Shown here piece by piece: positions 17,864 through 27,793 of a stretch of 64,000 nt of DNA. Each line of letters starts with the position of its first letter. Positions within the stretch are counted from its first letter, which is position 1. The stretch is from Pseudomonas sp. S09G 359 (GTDB lineage Bacteria; Pseudomonadota; Gammaproteobacteria; Pseudomonadales; Pseudomonadaceae), in the NCBI RefSeq assembly GCF_002843605.1, contig NZ_CP025263.1:4617501-4681500 (forward strand). The letters are read 5' to 3'. The translations under genes and the position numbers were made by a program. Below the pieces are notes generated by a model. The model was not told the origin of the DNA, did not search any database, and saw only the letters and a list, made by a program, of their open reading frames with translations.

Positions 17864-19369
17864 TCAGTTGTTGTACAGATCGATGATCGCGCTGACCGCC
17901 TGGGTCTTGATCTTCGAGGAGTCGTTACGCGCCTGCTCGATCTTGTTCAGGTAGGCCTCATCAACGTCCCCGGTCACGTACTTGCCGTCAAACACGGCGC
18001 AGTCGAACTCGGCGATCTTGATTTTGCCACCGCCAACCGCTTCGATCAGGTCCGGCAGGTCCTGGTAGATCAGCCAATCAGCGCCGATCAGGTCGGCAAC
18101 GTCCTGGGTCGACCGGTTGTGGGCGATCAGTTCGTGGGCGCTCGGCATGTCGATACCGTACACGTTCGGGTAACGCACGGCAGGCGCAGCGGAACAGAAG
18201 TACACGTTCTTCGCACCGGCCTCGCGGGCCATCTGGATGATCTGCTTGCAGGTGGTGCCACGTACGATGGAGTCATCCACCAGCATCACGTTCTTGCCGC
18301 GAAATTCCAGCTCGATCGCGTTGAGCTTCTGGCGCACCGACTTCTTGCGCGCAGCCTGGCCCGGCATGATGAAGGTACGGCCGATGTAGCGGTTCTTCAC
18401 GAAGCCTTCGCGGAACTTGACGCCCAAGTGGTTGGCCAGTTCCAGTGCAGCGGTACGACTGGTGTCCGGGATCGGGATGACCACGTCGATGTCGTGCTCC
18501 GGGCGCTCACGCAGGATCTTCTCGGCGAGCTTCTCGCCCATGCGCAGACGCGCCTTGTACACCGAAACGCCGTCGATGATCGAATCCGGACGCGCCAGGT
18601 AGACGTGTTCGAAGATGCACGGGGTGAGTTTCGGCGCCACAGCGCACTGACGGGTGTGCAGCTTGCCGTCTTCGGTGATGTACACCGCTTCGCCCGGCGC
18701 GAGGTCGCGGATCAGGGTGAAGCCCAGCACGTCCAGGGACACGCTTTCGGAAGCGATCATGTACTCGACGCCTTCGTCAGTATGACGCTGGCCGAACACG
18801 ATCGGGCGAATGCCATGCGGGTCGCGGAAACCGACGATACCGTAGCCGGTGATCATCGCCACGACAGCGTAACCACCGACGCAACGGTTGTGCACGTCGA
18901 TCACGGCCGCGAACACGTCTTCTTCGGTCGGCTGCAGCTTGCCGCGCTGGGCCAGCTCGTGGGCGAACACGTTGAGCAACACTTCCGAGTCGGAACTGGT
19001 GTTGACGTGGCGCAGGTCAGATTCGTAAATCTCCTTGGCCAGCTGTTCAACGTTGGTCAGGTTACCGTTGTGCGCCAGGGTGATGCCGTAAGGCGAGTTG
19101 ACGTAAAACGGTTGAGCTTCGGCCGAAGTCGAGCTACCGGCAGTCGGGTAACGCACATGGCCAATGCCCATGTGGCCGACCAGGCGCTGCATGTGACGCT
19201 GATGAAACACGTCACGCACCAGACCATTGTCCTTGCGCAGGAATAACCGGCCGTCGTGGCTGGTCACAATACCGGCAGCGTCCTGGCCGCGGTGCTGGAG
19301 GACGGTTAGCGCGTCATACAGCGCCTGATTGACGTTCGACTTACCGACGATACCGACGATGCCACACAT
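17864..19369 (-). CDS. purF: Amidophosphoribosyltransferase
   Basis: A 501-residue enzyme making 5-phosphoribosylamine from PRPP and glutamine, the first committed step of purine synthesis. The start [10 protein letters not shown] gives Cys2 as the N-terminal nucleophile of the glutaminase domain, so there is no propeptide. The PRTase domain carries the PRPP loop [14 protein letters not shown]. The in-frame extension to 19378 is rejected because it would bury the catalytic Cys. It follows cvpA by about 40 bp in the conserved cvpA-purF operon. Confidence 0.97.
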   Translation of the reverse strand: MCGIVGIVGKSNVNQALYDALTVLQHRGQDAAGIVTSHDGRLFLRKDNGLVRDVFHQRHMQRLVGHMGIGHVRYPTAGSSTSAEAQPFYVNSPYGITLAHNGNLTNVEQLAKEIYESDLRHVNTSSDSEVLLNVFAHELAQRGKLQPTEEDVFAAVIDVHNRCVGGYAVVAMITGYGIVGFRDPHGIRPIVFGQRHTDEGVEYMIASESVSLDVLGFTLIRDLAPGEAVYITEDGKLHTRQCAVAPKLTPCIFEHVYLARPDSIIDGVSVYKARLRMGEKLAEKILRERPEHDIDVVIPIPDTSRTAALELANHLGVKFREGFVKNRYIGRTFIMPGQAARKKSVRQKLNAIELEFRGKNVMLVDDSIVRGTTCKQIIQMAREAGAKNVYFCSAAPAVRYPNVYGIDMPSAHELIAHNRSTQDVADLIGADWLIYQDLPDLIEAVGGGKIKIAEFDCAVFDGKYVTGDVDEAYLNKIEQARNDSSKIKTQAVSAIIDLYNN

Positions 19370-19410
19370 GCGACGCAACCCCTACTTAATGAATCTTGAC
19401 TGAACACAGC

Positions 19411-19968
19411 TTACTGAGGCGTTTTGGCCGGTAAGAGGTGTTCCTTGAACGGAAGATCAGCGGGTACGCTGATTCCGCTGGCCAGCCACTGACTGCTCCA
19501 CCCCAAAATGAGGTTCTTGGACCAATCTGCAACTAATAGAAATTTTGGCACGAGTACCGACTCCTGCCACCACGAATCCTGCTGTACCGGCCCCAGGCTC
19601 AACAGCCCGACCGCCACAACCACCAGCAACGCACCCCGTGCGGCGCCGAAGGCCATGCCGAGAAATCGATCGGTCCCGGAGAGGCCGGTGACACGTATCA
19701 ACTCGCCAATAAGATAATTGACCATCGCCCCCACCAGCAGCGTGGCGATGAACATGATGGCGCAGCCCGCGATGACGCGAGCCGAAGGTGTCTCGATGTA
19801 TCCGGCCAGGTAGACAGACAGTGAACCACCGAACATCCAGGCTACGACTCCTGCGATGATCCAAGTCAGCAACGACAGTGCTTCTTTTACGAAGCCGCGG
19901 CTTAGACTGATCAAAGCGGAGATGGCGACGATTGCAACAATCGCCCAATCAACCCAGGTAAATGGCAC
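19411..19968 (-). CDS. cvpA: CvpA family membrane protein
   Basis: A 185-residue inner-membrane protein with four helices: residues about 5-22, 28-47, 62-85 and 100-122. The motifs WVDWAIVAIVAISALISLSRG and ALLVVVAVGLLSL are typical of the colicin V production protein family. It is required for colicin V export in E. coli and linked to envelope homeostasis, but its molecular role is unclear. Always upstream of purF in gammaproteobacteria, as here. Confidence 0.93.
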   Translation of the reverse strand: MPFTWVDWAIVAIVAISALISLSRGFVKEALSLLTWIIAGVVAWMFGGSLSVYLAGYIETPSARVIAGCAIMFIATLLVGAMVNYLIGELIRVTGLSGTDRFLGMAFGAARGALLVVVAVGLLSLGPVQQDSWWQESVLVPKFLLVADWSKNLILGWSSQWLASGISVPADLPFKEHLLPAKTPQ

Positions 19969-20102
19969 GTTTGAGCCTACGGACGGATAAGGCGGCGCAT
20001 TTTAGCAGAGCGCCGGGCTATCGGTAAGCGGTGATTACGACCGCTTTGCAAATCAGTAGTTTGTGACGAACCTACTCTATTTCAACCCAACCATAAAACT
20101 AA

Positions 20103-20191
20103 TGTGGGAGGGGGCTTGGCCCCGATAGCAGTGGGTCAGCCAGCACATCTATCGCTGACCCACCGCTATCGGGGGCAAGCCCCCTCCCACA
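20103..20191. repeat. REP doublet (REPIN) between cvpA and dedD
   Basis: Inverted copies of TGTGGGAGGGGGCTTG and its complement enclose paired GCGATAG-type arms and GTGGGTCAGC / GCTGACCCAC. The whole 89 bp can fold into one long stem. It belongs to the commonest P. fluorescens REP class. Confidence 0.9.
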
Positions 20192-20214
20192 TTTTGACTG
20201 CATTGCCCTACTTA

Positions 20215-20877
20215 TTAGCCGCGCTCAGGCTGGAAGCGGGTCACGAAACCTTTCAGGTTCTGCTGGCGATCCAGCAAATCCCGCAGGCGGTCGGCCTCGG
20301 CGCGCTCGATCAGCGGCCCGATAAATACCCGGTTCTTGCCGTCGGCACTGCGGATATAGGCGTTGTAACCCTGGCTACGCAGCTTTTTCTGCAGGGCATC
20401 GGCACCTTCGCGATTACCCAGGCTGGCGACTTGAATCGACCAACTGATCGGCAAGCCATTCGGATCGATCCGGCTTTGGCCGACATCCGGCTTGCCCGGC
20501 GCTGCAGGTTGCGGCGCCACTGGCTTGGGCGCAGCTGCCGGGGCAGCAGGCTTGGCGGCTGCGACAGGCGCTGCCGGAGCAGGCTTGACCACCGGCACGC
20601 TCGGCTGCACCGGCATCGACGGCGCCTGCTGCGCAGCCACCTCATCGTCGCTCGGCACAGGCTCTTCTTCCGGCAAGGCCTGCGGCTCGGGCACCACCAC
20701 CGGCTCAATCTGCACCTGTGGCACTGCCGGCGCCTGGGGCGCGGCGGGTGCTTCAACCACTACCTGGCGCTCTTCGTCCTGGCGGGAGAACAGCATCGGC
20801 AGAAAAATCACCGCCAATGCCACCAGAACCAGGGCTCCGACCATTCGCTGCTTGTATGCGCTATCCAGTAATGCCAT
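20215..20877 (-). CDS. dedD: SPOR-domain cell-division protein DedD
   Basis: A 220-residue inner-membrane protein. A short cytoplasmic start ([11 protein letters not shown]) precedes one helix at about 12-29 (MVGALVLVALAVIFLPML). A long Pro/Ala/Val-rich periplasmic linker follows. The C-terminal SPOR domain (about 145-220; ISWSIQVASLGNREGADAL, NRVFIGPLIERAEADRL) binds denuded septal peptidoglycan. The folC-dedD-cvpA-purF order equals that of E. coli, supporting the symbol. Its start overlaps the folC end by 17 bp, so translation is coupled. Confidence 0.92.
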   Translation of the reverse strand: MALLDSAYKQRMVGALVLVALAVIFLPMLFSRQDEERQVVVEAPAAPQAPAVPQVQIEPVVVPEPQALPEEEPVPSDDEVAAQQAPSMPVQPSVPVVKPAPAAPVAAAKPAAPAAAPKPVAPQPAAPGKPDVGQSRIDPNGLPISWSIQVASLGNREGADALQKKLRSQGYNAYIRSADGKNRVFIGPLIERAEADRLRDLLDRQQNLKGFVTRFQPERG

Positions 20878-22168
20878 GTGCAGCTTCCTCCGTGGAGCGC
20901 CGGGCCAACCATTCGAGCGCCTCGGCAACACAATAAAATGATCCGAACAACAGAATCTCGTCGTCGGCCGTTGCCACCGCACACTGCGCCTCAAGGGCAG
21001 ACGTCACGCTTGCATACGACGCCACCGGCGCACCAAGGTTCTGCAAGGCCACTTCCAGTTCGGCGGCCGCACGGCTACGCGGCGAATCCAACGGCGCGAC
21101 GGCCCAAGCCTGGACACTGCCCAGCAACGGTGCAACCACGCCGTGCAAATCCTTGTCAGCAAGCAAACCAAATACCGCAAGGCGGCGGCCGACCGGCGGC
21201 GTACGCTCCAGGCGCTTGGCCAGGTATTCGGCCGCATGGGGGTTGTGCCCCACATCCAGCAGCAGGTTCAGGCGCTTGCCTTGCCATTCGAATGCACGGC
21301 GGTCCAGGCGCCCGACCACGCGGGTCGCCAGCAATGTCGCGGCAATCTGCTCGGCATTCCACGCCAGGTCCAGCAGCAGATAAGCCTGCAGCGCCAGCGC
21401 CGCGTTTTCCATCGGCAGATTCAACAACGGCAGGTTATGCAGCTCTACGGCTTGACCACGCGCATCACGCCCGCGCCACTGCCAGTGCTGATCACCGATC
21501 TCGAGGCTGAACTCACGGCCGCGCAGGAAGAACGGGCAATCGAGCTCGCGCACTTTGTCCAGCAGGGTGTGCGGCGGGTCGATGTCACCACAGAGGGCAG
21601 GCTTGCCCTGGCGGAAGATCCCGGCCTTTTCATAGGCTACGGATTCGCGGGTATTGCCCAGGTAGTCGGCATGGTCCACGCCGATGCTGGTCACCAGCGC
21701 CAGGCCGGCATCTACTACGTTGACCGTGTCGAGGCGCCCGCCCAGGCCCACTTCCAGCACGACCACATCCAGTTGCGCACGCTCGAACAGCCAGAACGCC
21801 GCCAGGGTGCCCATTTCGAAGTAAGTCAGGGAAATCTCGCCTCGGCCCGCATCGAGTGCGGCAAAGGCTTCGCAGAGCTGCTCGTCAGTGGCTTCGACGC
21901 CATTGAGCTGCACCCGCTCGTTGTAGCGCAGCAGGTGCGGCGAGTTGTACACGCCGACCTTCAGCCCCTGGGCCTGCAGCAGCGCCGCGACAAAGGCACA
22001 GGTCGAGCCTTTGCCGTTGGTACCGGTCACCGTGATTACACGCGGCGCCGGGCGCCCCAACCCAAGGCGGGCCGCTACCTGTTGCGAGCGCTCCAGGCCC
22101 ATGTCGATGGCTGACGGATGCAACTGCTCTAGGTAGGCGAGCCATTCGCCAAGGGTACGTTGGGTCAT
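20861..22168 (-). CDS. folC: Bifunctional folylpolyglutamate/dihydrofolate synthase
   Basis: A 435-residue Mur-ligase-fold enzyme that makes dihydrofolate from dihydropteroate and adds glutamates to folates. The ATP loop is [15 protein letters not shown]. The folate/Mg loop region is [17 protein letters not shown]. The C-terminal domain begins [14 protein letters not shown], carrying the conserved HNP. ATG 22168 overlaps the accD stop by four bases, and the 3' end overlaps dedD. Confidence 0.96.
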   Translation of the reverse strand: MTQRTLGEWLAYLEQLHPSAIDMGLERSQQVAARLGLGRPAPRVITVTGTNGKGSTCAFVAALLQAQGLKVGVYNSPHLLRYNERVQLNGVEATDEQLCEAFAALDAGRGEISLTYFEMGTLAAFWLFERAQLDVVVLEVGLGGRLDTVNVVDAGLALVTSIGVDHADYLGNTRESVAYEKAGIFRQGKPALCGDIDPPHTLLDKVRELDCPFFLRGREFSLEIGDQHWQWRGRDARGQAVELHNLPLLNLPMENAALALQAYLLLDLAWNAEQIAATLLATRVVGRLDRRAFEWQGKRLNLLLDVGHNPHAAEYLAKRLERTPPVGRRLAVFGLLADKDLHGVVAPLLGSVQAWAVAPLDSPRSRAAAELEVALQNLGAPVASYASVTSALEAQCAVATADDEILLFGSFYCVAEALEWLARRSTEEAAHGITG

Positions 22169-23085
22169 AGGTTTGCAGGCACCGGCGGCACAACGATTGG
22201 CTCGACTTTAGGCGCGACGTACACCGGTGTCGGCAGGCCCATCATTTGCGCCAGCAGGTTACCCAGGCGTGGGCGCAGCTCGCCACGCGGCACGATCAGG
22301 TCGATTGCACCATGCTCCAGCAGGAACTCGCTGCGCTGGAAGCCTTCCGGCAGTTTTTCACGCACGGTCTGCTCGATTACACGCGGGCCGGCAAAGCCGA
22401 TCAGGGCTTTTGGCTCGCCGACGATCACGTCACCCAGCATTGCCAGGCTGGCGGAAACGCCGCCGTAGACCGGGTCGGTCAGTACGGAGATGAACGGAAT
22501 GCCTTCTTCGCGCAGACGCGCCAGCACCGCAGAGGTCTTGGCCATTTGCATCAGGGAGATCAGCGCTTCCTGCATGCGCGCACCACCGGAGGCGGCGAAG
22601 CAGATCATCGGGCAACGGTTTTCCAGAGCGTAGTTGGCGGCGCGCACAAAGCGCTCACCGACGATGGCACCCATGGAGCCGCCCATGAAGGAGAACTCGA
22701 ACGCCGACACCACTACAGGCATGCCCAACAGCTTGCCGCTGACGGAAATCAGCGCGTCTTTCTCGCCCGTCTGCTTCTGGGCGCCGACCAGGCGGTCCTT
22801 GTACTTCTTGCTGTCGCGGAACTTGAGACGGTCAACCGGCTCCAGGTCAGCGCCCAGCTCATTACGGCCCTCTGCGTCGAGGAAAATGTCGATGCGGGCG
22901 CGGGCGCCGATACGCATGTGGTGGTTGCACTTGGGGCAAACATCCAGGGTCTTTTCCAGCTCAGGGCGGTACAGCACCGCATCGCAGGATGGGCACTTGT
23001 GCCACAGACCTTCAGGAACCGAGCTTTTTTTCACCTCGGAACGCATGATCGAAGGGATCAGTTTGTCTACTAACCAGTTGCTCAT
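22165..23085 (-). CDS. accD: Acetyl-CoA carboxylase carboxyltransferase subunit beta
   Basis: A 306-residue subunit which, with AccA, transfers the carboxyl group from biotin to acetyl-CoA to form malonyl-CoA. The N-terminal zinc ribbon is visible as CPSCDAVLY and [11 protein letters not shown] (four Cys). The crotonase-like body contains [12 protein letters not shown] and VYGGVSAS. Length is normal. Start ATG 23085 has a GAAAG site upstream. Confidence 0.97.
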   Translation of the reverse strand: MSNWLVDKLIPSIMRSEVKKSSVPEGLWHKCPSCDAVLYRPELEKTLDVCPKCNHHMRIGARARIDIFLDAEGRNELGADLEPVDRLKFRDSKKYKDRLVGAQKQTGEKDALISVSGKLLGMPVVVSAFEFSFMGGSMGAIVGERFVRAANYALENRCPMICFAASGGARMQEALISLMQMAKTSAVLARLREEGIPFISVLTDPVYGGVSASLAMLGDVIVGEPKALIGFAGPRVIEQTVREKLPEGFQRSEFLLEHGAIDLIVPRGELRPRLGNLLAQMMGLPTPVYVAPKVEPIVVPPVPANL

Positions 23086-23329
23086 GCTTTCTTTCTCCAG
23101 TACCGGTGGCTTGAACTCAGCCCCGCGTATGCCCTTGAGCTAAATTCATATGTGGCGATGATGCATGCTGGACGGGGTCAGACGTTCGACCGGCCATTTC
23201 CCGCATGCCTCCTCAGCCTTCCAGACAACCTGCCCGTGCAGGGTTGCCACTTCATTTCCGGGCTACCCACAGGCGGCGCCGGGCTGTTTTACACAGTGGT
23301 AGTTATGGACGGCGGCAGACTGCCAGCCG

Positions 23330-23962
23330 TCACATCCCGCCACCGCTGTTACGCACAGCCTGCATGAATGCGCGAATCTTACTGCGATCCTTGATGCCCT
23401 TGCCCTGCTCCACCCCACCACTGACATCCACCGCGTAAGGGCGCACCTGCTCGATGGCCGCCGCGACATTCGCGGGGTTGAGGCCTCCGGCCAGGATGAC
23501 CGGCTTGCTCAGCCCCTCGGGAATCAGCGACCAGTCGAAGGCCTCACCGGTACCACCGGGCACGCCTTCGACATAGGTATCCAACAGGATCCCGCGCGCG
23601 CCGCCATAGGCAGCGCAGGCACCCGCGATGTCGTCACCGGCCTTGACCCGCAATGCCTTGATATACGGGCGCTGGTAGCTTTCGCATTCGTCCGGGGTTT
23701 CGTCGCCGTGAAACTGCAGCATATCCAGCGGCACGGCATCCAGGGTTTCATTGAGTTCGCAACGGCTGGCGTTGACGAACAGGCCCACGGTGGTCACGAA
23801 CGGTGGCAACGCGGCAATAATCGCCCGCGCCTGCACCACGTTCACCGCCCGCGGGCTTTTGGCATAAAACACCAAACCAATGGCGTCCGCGCCCGCCTCG
23901 ACTGCCGCCAGCGCGTCTTCTATGCGGGTAATCCCGCAAATCTTGCTGCGAACGGCTGGCAT
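23330..23962 (-). CDS. trpF: Phosphoribosylanthranilate isomerase
   Basis: A 210-residue TIM-barrel enzyme of tryptophan synthesis that isomerises N-(5-phosphoribosyl)anthranilate. The catalytic Cys is in [14 protein letters not shown] and the general acid Asp in [14 protein letters not shown]. The phosphate-binding end is [16 protein letters not shown]. It lies apart from the other trp genes, between truA and accD, as is usual in Pseudomonas. The 244-bp gap to accD shows no further gene. Confidence 0.96.
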   Translation of the reverse strand: MPAVRSKICGITRIEDALAAVEAGADAIGLVFYAKSPRAVNVVQARAIIAALPPFVTTVGLFVNASRCELNETLDAVPLDMLQFHGDETPDECESYQRPYIKALRVKAGDDIAGACAAYGGARGILLDTYVEGVPGGTGEAFDWSLIPEGLSKPVILAGGLNPANVAAAIEQVRPYAVDVSGGVEQGKGIKDRSKIRAFMQAVRNSGGGM

Positions 23963-24026
23963 ATCGTAGAAACCTCAGGGGTTGAACCGAGAAAGTCCCG
24001 GATGGTAACAAAAGCTTTTCCGGGCG

Positions 24027-24851
24027 TCAGCCGCCAAGTTCGCTGAAACCTGTGAGGAAGTGTGGCCCGATGAAACGCTCGGGCAGTTCGAACTCGTCGC
24101 GGTACTCCACATCCACCAGGTAAAGGCCGAACGGGTGCGCGGTCACACCGCCGGTACGGCGTATGCGGCTCTCCAGTACTTCCTTGGCCCATTCCACCGG
24201 GCGCTCGCCGGTGCCGATGGTCATCAGCACACCCGCAATGTTTCGTACCATATGGTGCAGGAATGCCCCGGCGCGGATATCCAGCACGATCATCTTGCCG
24301 TGGCGCGTCACCCGCAGGTGATGGACTTCCTTGATGGGCGACTTGGCCTGGCACTGCCCGGCACGGAAAGCACTGAAATCATGCACGCCGACCAGGTGCT
24401 GCGCGGCCTCAGCCATGCGCTCGGCATCCAGCGGGCGGTGGTTCCAGGTGATTTCTTCGTTCAGGTGCGCCGGGCGGATCTGGTCGTTGTAGATCACATA
24501 GCGATAACGCCGGGCAATGGCCTTGAAACGCGCATGAAAGTGCGCCGGCATGACCTTGGCCCAGCTGACACTGACGTCATGGGGCAAATTGATATTGGCG
24601 CCCATTACCCACGCCTTCATGGTGCGTTCGGCCTGGGTGTCGAAGTGCACCACCTGGCCGCAGGCATGCACACCGGCGTCGGTACGCCCGGCGCACATCA
24701 GCGACACCGGCGAGTCGGCGACTTTTGACAGGGCCTTCTCCAGGGTTTCCTGCACGGTCAGCACGCCGGACGCCTGGCGCTGCCAGCCGCGGTAGCGCGA
24801 GCCTTTGTATTCCACGCCCAGGGCGATGCGGTAAAAGCCTGCGGCCGCCAT
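24027..24851 (-). CDS. truA: tRNA pseudouridine(38-40) synthase
   Basis: A 274-residue enzyme that modifies uridines 38-40 in tRNA anticodon stems. The catalytic Asp is in CAGRTDAGVHACGQVVHF; other signatures are VEYKGSRYRGWQRQ and AFLHHMVRNIAGVLM. ATG 24851 gives a normal N-terminus (MAAAGFYRIALG). An upstream TTG at 24908 would add 19 residues and has no better ribosome site. Start is therefore moderately certain. Confidence 0.94.
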   Translation of the reverse strand: MAAAGFYRIALGVEYKGSRYRGWQRQASGVLTVQETLEKALSKVADSPVSLMCAGRTDAGVHACGQVVHFDTQAERTMKAWVMGANINLPHDVSVSWAKVMPAHFHARFKAIARRYRYVIYNDQIRPAHLNEEITWNHRPLDAERMAEAAQHLVGVHDFSAFRAGQCQAKSPIKEVHHLRVTRHGKMIVLDIRAGAFLHHMVRNIAGVLMTIGTGERPVEWAKEVLESRIRRTGGVTAHPFGLYLVDVEYRDEFELPERFIGPHFLTGFSELGG

Positions 24852-24974
24852 TTCGGCGGCCGCGTTATCTATATTTGCCAAGAACTGAGAGCCTGATGAG
24901 TTGCGCAAAGGCGGCCATTATAAAGGCGGCAACCGCGTGGCGGGCGCTTTTGTTAGGGATTGCTGTAATGCAAA

Positions 24975-25064
24975 TGTGGGAGGGGGCTTGCTCCCGACGG
25001 CGGTAGTTCAGTCACAGATGTGTCGACTGACAAACCACCATCGGGAGCAAGTCCGCCTCCCACA
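24975..25064. repeat. REP doublet between truA and fimV
   Basis: TGTGGGAGGGGGCTTGCTCC and its inverted counterpart (GGAGCAAGTCCGCCTCCCACA) enclose a loop region with CCGACGG / CCATCGG. It lies in the truA-fimV gap. Confidence 0.88.
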
Positions 25065-25082
25065 CCTGTTTTGCATGCCCCG

Positions 25083-27632
25083 TCAAATGCGGCCGAGCAT
25101 TTCCTTGGCCTCGCCGCGCTGCCCTTCGTTACCTTCGGTCAGCACCTCGGAAAGAATGTCCCGTGCGCCGTCCATGTCGCCCATGTCGATATAGGCCTGG
25201 GCCAGGTCGAGCTTAGTGGCCACCTCGTCCGAACCGGACAGGAAGTCGAACTCCGGCTCATCATCGCCCAGCGCGGCATCTTCAGCGGTGAACGAAGGTT
25301 CGATGGACGGATGCTCAAGGCTCTGGGACAGGCGATCCAGTTCTGCGTTGACGTCGTCCAGTTCCGACGCAAAAACGTCAGGCTCGGCAGGCGTTTGCGG
25401 CTCATCCGCCAGGGACAAGTCGAAGTCCTCCGGCAGGTCGAAGTCTTCCGGCGCCGCGGGGGTCAGGGTCGGTGGCTCGACCGCCGGCACGTCCTTCATC
25501 TCGTCCTCGAGGCCCGAGAGAAAGTCATCGTCGGATTGCGTGGACGTCGGTGCATCCAGTTGCAGGTCCAGGTCGAAGTCCGACAGCTCATCCGGGGCGG
25601 CCTTGGCTGCGGTCTGCTCCTGCAGCAGCGACTCGAACGTCGGCTCGGCATCCGCGACCACGGCAGGCGAGGCCGCTTCCAGATCGTCCAGGCTCAAATC
25701 GAAATCGGTGTCGAAGGCTTCCGGCGCTGCCGGGGCCGGCTTGTCTTCCAGCAAGTCCTTGACGTACTGGGCGTCCAGGGCAGCAGCGGCCACCGCGGCA
25801 CTGACACCAGCGGCCAGCACGGCCATGGCCGGGAAGCGACTCTTGAGCTGCTCGACCTGGGCATGGTTTTCACCATTGGCCACCAGTTGACGCTCCTGGG
25901 TAACGAAGCCGTCCTTATCGTTTTGCAGGCCGTAGACCTCCATCAGCTTCAAACGCAGGTCACTGCGCTTGGGCTCATGCTTGATTGCCTGCTCCAGCAC
26001 GTCCGCCGCCTGGTTCAGGTGGCCACGATCAACCAGGGACTGGGCCTGCGCCAGCGCATCGTTGGCGTTTTGCGGGGCCACGGCGACAGCCAGCGGCGCC
26101 AGCACGGACGCGACGCTCGGTACCGCCACGACTGGCTCGACAACAGGCGCCGATGCAGGAGCGGCTGCCAGCTTGACGTTCGGCGGTGGCACTTCGAGGC
26201 CTTCGAAGCTATCCGGCGGCAGGTCGTGGTCGATATTCGAGGTGAACTCCGGCTCTTGCGCCAGGGCTCGCGCCATGCGCAGGTGCTTTTCTTCCTCGCG
26301 ACGGGCGTTGCGATGGCGCGCCCACAACAGCAGGAGCAACAGCACCAGCAGGCCTGCCGCACCGCCCACCACACCGAGTACGATCGGACTGGTCAGCAGG
26401 TCGTTGAACTTGCCTTCGGCAGTGGCGGGCGCAGCATCCGGCTTGATCGGCTCGGGCGCTGGCGCAGGCGCTGCCACGCTCGGCGTGGCCTCGGTGGCTG
26501 CCGGAGTGCCCGTAGGCGCAGCAGCCAATTGAGCCGGCATCGCTGCCGTAGCCTGCGCCGCCGGGTCACCTTTTTCAGCCTGCAGACGGGCCAATTGATC
26601 GTTTTTCAATTGAATCAGTTTTTGCAGCTTGTCCAACTGGCTCTGCAAGTCGGCCGCGCGGCTTTTCAGCTCTTCGTTGTCGCGGCGAGTGGTGTCCAGT
26701 TGCTCTTGGGTCATCGCCAGCTTGTCGCTCAGGGCCTGGCCGTCACCGGCCTTGCCCTTGCCGCCCTTCTTGGCCGCTTCAGCCGAGACCAGGCTCAAAT
26801 TGTCCTTGGCATTGGTACTCGCCGGCGCATTCCCGGCCTGGGTCCGCTTGGTGGCGTCCAGTTGTTGCTTGCCCGCAACTTGATTAGTCGCCCCGCGCCG
26901 CCCCTGGCGCCAGGCGGCGTTTTGCGCAGTCACTTCAGCAATCGCCGCAGGTTGCGACAGGCTGGTCGCCTGCACACGATCGGGCAGCCGCAGGACTTGG
27001 CCGGTTTTCAGGCGGTTGATATTGCCATCGACAAAAGCATCAGGATTGAGCGCCTGGATAGCCAGCATGGTTTGCTGGACCGAAGCACCATTGCGATTTT
27101 TTTCCGCAATTTCCCACAAGGTATCCCGAGCAGTCGTGGTGTGCTGGGCCGCCTTACTGATCGCCGGCGCAGCGCTGGCAGGTGCGCTCAAGCGCGGCGC
27201 AGGCGGCGTGGCGGCCGGTGCCGATTGATCGAACTTGGCCGGGTCGAGCAGCACACTGTAGTCGCGCATCAGACGGCCATTAGGCCACTGCACCTGCAAC
27301 AGGAAACGCACATAGGAATCGGGCAGCGGCTTGCTGGAAGTGACGCGCACCACACTGCGGCCGCTGGGGTTGACCACCGGTGTAAACGTCAGGTCATCGA
27401 GAAACGCCTGGCGATCTACACCCGCATCCACAAAGGCCTGGGAAGACGCCAGGCTCGGCGTGATCTCGGCAGCCGTGAGGCCACCGACATCGAGCAATTC
27501 GATTTCCACCGACAACGGCTGGTTCAACTTCGACTTGAGGGTCATCTCCCCCAGCTGCAGCGCCTGCGCCATACCGGAGGTCAGCGCCGAGGCGGCCGCT
27601 ATTGCTAACACCAGTTTGCGAACTTGAACCAT
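25083..27632 (-). CDS. fimV: FimV-family peptidoglycan-binding hub protein
   Basis: An 849-residue inner-membrane protein supporting type IV pilus assembly, twitching and polar signalling. Residues 1-24 are a signal peptide (ending AQA). Residues about 25-132 form the conserved FimV N-terminal domain. A LysM domain lies at about 164-217, and a coiled coil at about 300-353. One membrane helix is at about 416-437, followed by an acidic Asp/Glu/Pro-rich cytoplasmic region. The C-terminal TPR-like FimV domain ends KLDLAQAYIDMGDMDGAR-type. ATG 27632 is preceded by GGATGAGG. The longer frame to 27749 lacks a signal peptide at its start. Confidence 0.95.
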   Translation of the reverse strand: MVQVRKLVLAIAAASALTSGMAQALQLGEMTLKSKLNQPLSVEIELLDVGGLTAAEITPSLASSQAFVDAGVDRQAFLDDLTFTPVVNPSGRSVVRVTSSKPLPDSYVRFLLQVQWPNGRLMRDYSVLLDPAKFDQSAPAATPPAPRLSAPASAAPAISKAAQHTTTARDTLWEIAEKNRNGASVQQTMLAIQALNPDAFVDGNINRLKTGQVLRLPDRVQATSLSQPAAIAEVTAQNAAWRQGRRGATNQVAGKQQLDATKRTQAGNAPASTNAKDNLSLVSAEAAKKGGKGKAGDGQALSDKLAMTQEQLDTTRRDNEELKSRAADLQSQLDKLQKLIQLKNDQLARLQAEKGDPAAQATAAMPAQLAAAPTGTPAATEATPSVAAPAPAPEPIKPDAAPATAEGKFNDLLTSPIVLGVVGGAAGLLVLLLLLLWARHRNARREEEKHLRMARALAQEPEFTSNIDHDLPPDSFEGLEVPPPNVKLAAAPASAPVVEPVVAVPSVASVLAPLAVAVAPQNANDALAQAQSLVDRGHLNQAADVLEQAIKHEPKRSDLRLKLMEVYGLQNDKDGFVTQERQLVANGENHAQVEQLKSRFPAMAVLAAGVSAAVAAAALDAQYVKDLLEDKPAPAAPEAFDTDFDLSLDDLEAASPAVVADAEPTFESLLQEQTAAKAAPDELSDFDLDLQLDAPTSTQSDDDFLSGLEDEMKDVPAVEPPTLTPAAPEDFDLPEDFDLSLADEPQTPAEPDVFASELDDVNAELDRLSQSLEHPSIEPSFTAEDAALGDDEPEFDFLSGSDEVATKLDLAQAYIDMGDMDGARDILSEVLTEGNEGQRGEAKEMLGRI

Positions 27633-27793
27633 AGCCTCATCCTTTGTCTGAACACTCCCCGGCCTGCGAGAAGGTTGGTAACCGCTGCCATAAGGCATGG
27701 CGAGCCGATAGGTTACCGACACGCTTCTGTTGCACTTCGGGCCAAGCATAGCGCCTGGCTAGAATCAATCTACAAATTGCCGCCAAGTATCTT

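Noticed and set aside
22970..23010. GGAACC near the accD start considered as a second hrp box
   Set aside because: It lies inside coding sequence and no CCACNNA follows at 15-16 bases.
25020..27608. Very long open frame (862 codons) on the plus strand opposite fimV
   Set aside because: It mirrors fimV codons (GC-skewed third positions), is rich in Arg/Gln/His/Gly without domain sense, and has no ribosome site. fimV has clear domains.
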